Positions 59,696 through 64,000 of a DNA stretch of 64,000 nucleotides are shown piece by piece. Positions within the stretch are counted from its first letter, which is position 1; the number at the start of each line of letters is the position of its first letter. This DNA is from Nocardioides luti (GTDB lineage Bacteria; Actinomycetota; Actinomycetes; Propionibacteriales; Nocardioidaceae), in contig NZ_JACKXE010000001.1 in NCBI RefSeq assembly GCF_014212315.1, forward strand, positions 2,170,001-2,234,000, read 5' to 3'. The notes beneath the pieces were generated by a model. The model saw only the letters and a list, made by a program, of their open reading frames with translations, ran no database searches and was not told where the DNA came from. Both the position numbers and the translations under genes were made by a program.

Positions 59696-60991
59696 ATGGA
59701 CAACGACCCCTTCCTCCCCCAGCAGCCCCCGCCCGCCACGCCGGACCACGCGACCGGCCCAGGACCCGCCGAGGCGGCCACCCCCGCACCCCGCCGCCAC
59801 GGCTGGCGCGGGGTGCTCGCGGGCGCCGCGGCCGGCGCGCTGATGGCCACCGCCGTGGCCGTCCCGGTCGCCTGGCGCGTCGCCGGGCACCAGGACGCAA
59901 GCACCGGCTCGACCGCGGTCGCCACTTCCCCCGTGGCCGGCACGACCGACGGCACCACCGACGGGGGCACGGCCACGCTGCCGGACACCGGCACCCTCCC
60001 GGACCAGGGCACCCTTCCCGGCCAGGCCCCGGGCAGCGGCACCGGGGGCGGCACGACGTACGGCGGCCCCGCCCAGTCCTCGTCGGCCACCCGGACCGAC
60101 GCGACGGACGCGCAGTCCGCCGGCGTCGTCCTCATCGACACCACCCTCACGGACGGCACCGGCGCGGGCACCGGCCTGGTGATCGGCAGCGACGGCCTGG
60201 TGCTCACGAACTACCACGTCGTCGAGGACTCCACGGACGTCCAGGTCACGATCGCCACCACCGGCAAGACGTACGACGCCGAGGTGGTCGGCCACGACGA
60301 GGCGGCCGACGTCGCGCTGCTGCGGCTCGACGACGCGAGCGGCCTCACGACGGTCGCCCTCGACGACGACGGCGGCGCCGCGGTCGACGACGCGGTCACG
60401 GCGATCGGCAACGCGGAGGGCCAGGGCTACCTGTCGGCCTCCTCCGGCGACGTCGTCGCGGTGGACCAGGACATCACCACGAGCAGCAGCGACGGCAGCG
60501 CCGACGAGAGCCTGACCGGACTGCTCGAGATGGACGCCGCCGTGGTGCCCGGCTACTCGGGCGGGGCGCTGCTCGACGCCGAGGGCGAGGTCGTCGGCAT
60601 CACGACCGCGGCGTCCAGCGGCCAGGTGGCGGAGAGCTACGCCGTCCCGATCGCCACGGCGCTCGCCGTCGTCGACCAGATCGAGTCCGGCACCGAGACG
60701 TCCGCGGTCGAGATCGGTCCGTCGGCCTACCTCGGCATCGGCGTCGCCTCCCAGGGGACCGGCGGCGTCACCGTCGCGGAGGTCGAGAGCGGCCAGGCGG
60801 CGGCCGGCGCCGGCATCGTCGCCGGCGACACGGTCACGGGGCTCGGCGGCACCCGGATCACGTCGTACGACGACCTCCGCAGCGTGCTGGCCGCCCACGA
60901 GCCGGGCGACTCCGTACGGATCGCCTGGACCGACGCCGACGGCGCCGCCCACCACGCGACCGTCACGCTCGGCTCGTCCCCGGTGAACTAG
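59696..60991 (+). CDS. Membrane-anchored HtrA/DegP-type serine protease with PDZ domain
   Basis: 431 residues. A proline-rich cytoplasmic N-terminus, one membrane helix (VLAGAAAGALMATAVAVPVAW, 40-60) and a low-complexity Gly/Thr linker lead to a trypsin-like domain with His174 (LTNYHVVED), Asp205 (DVALLRL) and Ser288 (VPGYSGGAL). A PDZ domain occupies about 335-430. Envelope quality-control role inferred. Divergent from the dehydrogenase gene. Confidence 0.92.
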   Translation: MDNDPFLPQQPPPATPDHATGPGPAEAATPAPRRHGWRGVLAGAAAGALMATAVAVPVAWRVAGHQDASTGSTAVATSPVAGTTDGTTDGGTATLPDTGTLPDQGTLPGQAPGSGTGGGTTYGGPAQSSSATRTDATDAQSAGVVLIDTTLTDGTGAGTGLVIGSDGLVLTNYHVVEDSTDVQVTIATTGKTYDAEVVGHDEAADVALLRLDDASGLTTVALDDDGGAAVDDAVTAIGNAEGQGYLSASSGDVVAVDQDITTSSSDGSADESLTGLLEMDAAVVPGYSGGALLDAEGEVVGITTAASSGQVAESYAVPIATALAVVDQIESGTETSAVEIGPSAYLGIGVASQGTGGVTVAEVESGQAAAGAGIVAGDTVTGLGGTRITSYDDLRSVLAAHEPGDSVRIAWTDADGAAHHATVTLGSSPVN

Positions 60992-61003
60992 AAGAGGCGC
61001 GGG

Positions 61004-61519
61004 TCAACCGAACTGCGCGAGGTACGCCGCGCCCTCGTCGTCCAGGTTGCCGTGCTCGCGGGCGATCCGGGCCCACCGCACGGCCATCCGGGCGAAGCGC
61101 ATCGGGTTGTAGACGTCCTCCTCGGCGCTGAACAGCCCGTCGCCGGCGTACGTCATGATCGTGAGGTTCGGCTCCTCCAGCATCGTGCCGTCGCCGGGGT
61201 CGGGCATCAGGTTGCGGACCTCGCAGATCAGCCGCGAGGTCGGTGCGTCCACGACCTGCCAGGCCAGCGGGAAGCCGGTCATCACCGACCCGGGGAAGCT
61301 CGTCATCGTGCGCACCGACCACGCGCGGATCTCCTCGCGGCCGCGGAAGGTGCCGAACGCGTGCTCGGTGTAGACGGCGTCCTCGGTGAAGAGGTCCGCG
61401 AAGCCGGTCCAGTCGCCGGTGGCGGCGAACCGCTCGACGTGGCCGTGCAGGAGGGCGTACGCCTCGGTGATCTCCTCCGCGGAGAACGACCCGGGCCCGC
61501 CCGTCCCGCGCCCGGTCAC
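61004..61519 (-). CDS. SnoaL-like protein
   Basis: 171 residues of the NTF2/SnoaL fold: ITEAYALLHGHVERFAATGDWTGFADLFTEDAVYTEHAFG followed by GREEIRAWSVRTM and a C-terminal half rich in beta strands. Function unknown. GTG 61519 overlaps the stop of the upstream membrane protein (GTGA), so the two are co-translated. Confidence 0.8.
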   Translation of the reverse strand: MTGRGTGGPGSFSAEEITEAYALLHGHVERFAATGDWTGFADLFTEDAVYTEHAFGTFRGREEIRAWSVRTMTSFPGSVMTGFPLAWQVVDAPTSRLICEVRNLMPDPGDGTMLEEPNLTIMTYAGDGLFSAEEDVYNPMRFARMAVRWARIAREHGNLDDEGAAYLAQFG

Positions 61520-61947
61520 GGCCGGAAGCGCCGGTAGCTGTAGACGATCATCCCCAACGCGAAGAGCCCGGACAGCACCTGCGTGACGCCGGTCCACATC
61601 CCGCCCGCGAGCCACCACTTGTCGGCGATCGGCCACCAGCCGGGAGCCGGGGGCTGGAGGATCCACAGGACGCCCGCGGCCACGAGGAGCAGCGCGAAGA
61701 TCGACGAGACGATGATCCGCGGCCAGGTCTCGACGCTGTCGGCGGCGCCCTTGAGAGCCTTCTCCTTGACGGGCTCGACGCGCCGCTCGGCCCACTCGTA
61801 CTGCTGCGAGAGCAGCACCAGGCCCGCGAAGATCCCGAGCAGCCCGGGCCCGGGCAGGACGAGGGCGGCGATGCCCGCGACGACGAGCAGCCAACCGAGC
61901 GTCTCGAGGGCGACGCGCTTGGCCGCTGCCCCTCCGGGAGCCTTCAT
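61516..61947 (-). CDS. PGPGW-family membrane protein
   Basis: 143 residues with four hydrophobic segments; the family core [45 protein letters not shown] is clear. Actinobacterial PGPGW proteins have no known function. Divergent from the APC permease unit. Confidence 0.85.
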   Translation of the reverse strand: MKAPGGAAAKRVALETLGWLLVVAGIAALVLPGPGLLGIFAGLVLLSQQYEWAERRVEPVKEKALKGAADSVETWPRIIVSSIFALLLVAAGVLWILQPPAPGWWPIADKWWLAGGMWTGVTQVLSGLFALGMIVYSYRRFRP

Positions 61948-62003
61948 GCGCTCAGCCTGTCAGAGCGGTCCAACGGGCGGGGCCCCACGCGCCGCCGCCC
62001 GGC

Positions 62004-62047
62004 CCTGCGAGTGGCCCGGCACGGGGGATGACCGGGCCACTCACAGG
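62004..62047. promoter_or_regulatory. Hairpin in the divergent region upstream of the permease operon
   Basis: CCTGCGAGTGGCCCGG (62004-62019) pairs with CCGGGCCACTCACAGG (62032-62047) except for one C/A mismatch. It lies in the 303-base region 61948-62250 between divergent genes, so it is not simply a terminator. A direct repeat CGTCAGGATTCCGTCAAGGA at about 62195-62214, close to the start at 62251, resembles a regulator site. Confidence 0.5.
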
Positions 62048-62250
62048 ACCGGGCGACTGGCGCCTCGGTGCGGGTGGAAGGGGATGGACCACCTGCACGG
62101 TCGGGGTGTGCCCACCACTCTGCCCGCGGTCGGGCCCGGCGAGATGGGCCCGAGGTGCGAACTCGTCTGGTGCCGATGCACTAGATCGCCGCCCGTCAGG
62201 ATTCCGTCAAGGAACGCCGGCGCGGGTCGGGACCGCCCGACGCTGGCCGG

Positions 62251-62610
62251 GTGAGCCTCCACGTCGACCTCCGCCGCCCCCACCACGACACCCTCCGCAC
62301 CCAGGTGCTGACCGCGCCGCCGTACCGCCTGTTCGTCGCCCTGTGGGGCGGGCTCGCCGCGGTCGACGTCGGCCGAGCCGCGCACGCGTCACCGACCGTC
62401 CAGGTGGCTCTGCTCGCGCTGCTCGTCGGCGCCTGCAGCGTGGGCCAGCGCCCGCTGCCCGCGCTCACGGTCGCCGGCGTCGCCTGGTTGGTGGCGACGG
62501 GGTTCGTCGCCCACGACGACGGCCGGCTCGCGCTGTCCGGCAGCGCCGACGCGGTCCGCCTCACGGTGCTGGCCGGCGTCGCCCTGCTCGCGACGGAGGT
62601 CCGTCGATGA
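62251..62610 (+). CDS. Small membrane protein upstream of APC permease
   Basis: 119 residues; three or four hydrophobic stretches ([60 protein letters not shown]). No family recognised. GTG 62251. Its stop overlaps the permease ATG (ATGA), so it may be a subunit or partner. Confidence 0.7.
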   Translation: MSLHVDLRRPHHDTLRTQVLTAPPYRLFVALWGGLAAVDVGRAAHASPTVQVALLALLVGACSVGQRPLPALTVAGVAWLVATGFVAHDDGRLALSGSADAVRLTVLAGVALLATEVRR

Positions 62611-64000
62611 GCGCCCTCGTGCGTCCGGACGCCCGCACCGACGCCCGCCCTGACCCCCGCACGACACCGGCGCCCGCCGAGGAGGGCCACAGCTGGTGGC
62701 GGGTGATGTGCCTGACCGGCGTCGACTACTTCTCCACGCTCGGCTACCAGCCCGGCATCGCGGCGCTGGCCGCCGGCCTGCTCAGCCCGCTGGCCACGAT
62801 CGTGCTGGTGCTGCTGACGCTGCTCGGCGCGCTGCCGGTCTACCGCCGCGTCGCCGAGGAGTCCCCGCACGGCGAGGGCTCCATCGCCATGCTCGAGCGG
62901 CTGATGGGGTTCTGGAAGGGCAAGCTGTTCGTGCTCGTCCTGCTCGGCTTCGCGGCCACCGACTTCATCATCACGATGACGCTCTCGGCCGCCGACGCGA
63001 GCGCCCACCTGATCGAGAACCCGAACCTCAACAGCGTCCTCGACGGCCACCAGCTCGTCATCACGCTGGTCCTGCTCGCGCTGCTCGGCGGCGTCTTCCT
63101 GCGCGGCTTCGGCGAGGCGATGGGCGTCGCGGTCGCGCTCGTCGTGGTCTACCTCGCGCTCAACGTCGTGGTGATCGGCGTGGCCCTCGCGCACGTCGCC
63201 ACCCACCCCGCCGTCGTCACCGACTGGACCGACGCGCTCACCCGGCAGCACGGCGACCCGCTCGCGATGGTCGCGATCGCGCTGCTGGTCTTCCCCAAGC
63301 TCGCGCTCGGCATGTCCGGCTTCGAGACCGGCGTCGCGGTGATGCCGCACGTGCGCGGCGACGCCAGCGACACCGCGAGCAACCCCGCCGGGCGGATCCG
63401 CGACACCAAGCGGCTGCTCACCACCGCGGCGGTGATCATGAGCTGCTTCCTCGTCACCAGCTCGTTCGCCACCACGCTGCTGATCCCGGAGGCGGCGTTC
63501 CAGGACGGCGGCCCGGCGAACGGCCGCGCCCTGGCCTACCTGGCGCACGAGTACCTCGGCAACGCCTTCGGGACGACGTACGACGCCTCCACCATCGCCA
63601 TCCTGTGGTTCGCCGGTGCCTCGGCGATGGCCGGGCTGCTCAACCTGATCCCGCGCTACCTGCCGCGCTACGGCATGGCGCCGAACTGGGCCCGCGCCGT
63701 GCGGCCGCTCGTCCTGGTGCTGACCTTCACGGCCTTCCTCATCACCTGGATCTTCGACGCCGACGTCGACGCGCAGGGCGGTGCCTACGCGACCGGGGTG
63801 CTGGTCCTCTTCACCAGCGCCGGCGTCGCGGTCACGCTGGCGGCCCGCCGCGCGGGGCAGCGCCGGCTGACGGTGGCATTCGCGCTGATCACCGCGGTCT
63901 TCGTCTACACGACGGTCGACAACGTGGTGGAGCGCCCCGACGGGCTGAAGATCGGGCTCTGCTTCATCGGCGCGATCATCGCCGTCTCGATCGCGTCGCG
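62607..64000 (+). CDS. APC-superfamily permease (C-terminus beyond window)
   Basis: 464 residues visible with at least ten hydrophobic helices. After a hydrophilic N-terminus (about 28 residues) comes [28 protein letters not shown], the amino-acid/polyamine/organocation-type first helix; [20 protein letters not shown] is the helix 6-like conserved segment. Relatives in actinobacteria are annotated as amino-acid or potassium permeases; which applies here is unclear. The last codons lie beyond base 64000. Confidence 0.85.
   Translation, partial: MSALVRPDARTDARPDPRTTPAPAEEGHSWWRVMCLTGVDYFSTLGYQPGIAALAAGLLSPLATIVLVLLTLLGALPVYRRVAEESPHGEGSIAMLERLMGFWKGKLFVLVLLGFAATDFIITMTLSAADASAHLIENPNLNSVLDGHQLVITLVLLALLGGVFLRGFGEAMGVAVALVVVYLALNVVVIGVALAHVATHPAVVTDWTDALTRQHGDPLAMVAIALLVFPKLALGMSGFETGVAVMPHVRGDASDTASNPAGRIRDTKRLLTTAAVIMSCFLVTSSFATTLLIPEAAFQDGGPANGRALAYLAHEYLGNAFGTTYDASTIAILWFAGASAMAGLLNLIPRYLPRYGMAPNWARAVRPLVLVLTFTAFLITWIFDADVDAQGGAYATGVLVLFTSAGVAVTLAARRAGQRRLTVAFALITAVFVYTTVDNVVERPDGLKIGLCFIGAIIAVSIAS

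Noticed and set aside
61948..62250. c-di-AMP or other known riboswitch before the APC permease
   Set aside because: I could not match the conserved core of a known class; only a simple hairpin is visible.
1..64000. Long plus- and minus-strand frames opposite most genes
   Set aside because: They are compositional shadows with Arg/Ala/Gly-rich translations and no motifs.

Overview
This is a very G+C-rich actinobacterial chromosome segment. Third codon positions are almost all G or C. Many starts are GTG with 4-base ATGA/GTGA overlaps, and several genes have a TANNNT hexamer 6-7 bases before the start codon, as expected of leaderless mRNAs. Gene content (F420-type nitroreductase, GlgX-TreY-TreZ, PcaL fusion, RecBCD, split PntAA/AB/B, DUF4333 lipoprotein) and the interspersed palindromic repeats point to a Nocardioides-like member of the Nocardioidaceae. 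That family-level placement is inference. No tRNA, rRNA, prophage, insertion sequence or CRISPR array was seen.

Layout. 1-10.1 kb: a sugar-acid catabolic regulon. On the minus strand it has an ABC importer (binding lipoprotein and two permeases, no ATPase), a Gfo/Idh dehydrogenase, a LacI regulator and a class III CoA-transferase. On the plus strand it has a zinc dehydrogenase, a KduD-like SDR, KDPG aldolase and KDG kinase. Near-identical LacI-type operators lie in both promoter regions. 10.2-19 kb: housekeeping genes (tadA and partner, upp, transhydrogenase pntAA-AB-B, a VIT transporter, a long-chain acyl-CoA dehydrogenase, a drug-efflux MFS). 19.1-25.5 kb: glgX/treX-treY-treZ, making trehalose from glycogen-type glucans; treY carries in-frame copies of a palindromic repeat. 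25.7-34.7 kb: mixed genes (BBE-type flavoenzyme, sirtuin operon with menB, deazaflavin oxidoreductase, secreted proteins, MFS, ACT protein). 34.8-43.3 kb: recC-recB-recD. 43.6-45.4 kb: a GAF histidine kinase. 45.4-50.0 kb: protocatechuate branch pcaH-G-B-L with a divergent IclR regulator. 50.3-55.2 kb: a signalling island with two response regulators, two more kinases and an unknown anchored protein. 55.4-58.1 kb: an aldehyde dehydrogenase divergent from pobA, which feeds 4-hydroxybenzoate into the pca branch; both promoter regions share a palindrome. 58.4-64 kb: PQQ-type dehydrogenase lipoprotein, HtrA-like protease, two small proteins, and a truncated APC permease at the window edge.

The most unusual content is non-coding. 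A 19-base motif is reiterated with an exact 32-base period at three loci (25.55, 33.9 and 58.2 kb), always at gene 3' ends. At two of them it fills the space between convergent genes as direct copies followed by inverted copies, ending within a few bases of the minus-strand stop codon. A second palindromic family is inserted in frame twice in treY. Further paired hairpins lie at 10.15, 12.3, 16.2, 43.4 and 55.25 kb.
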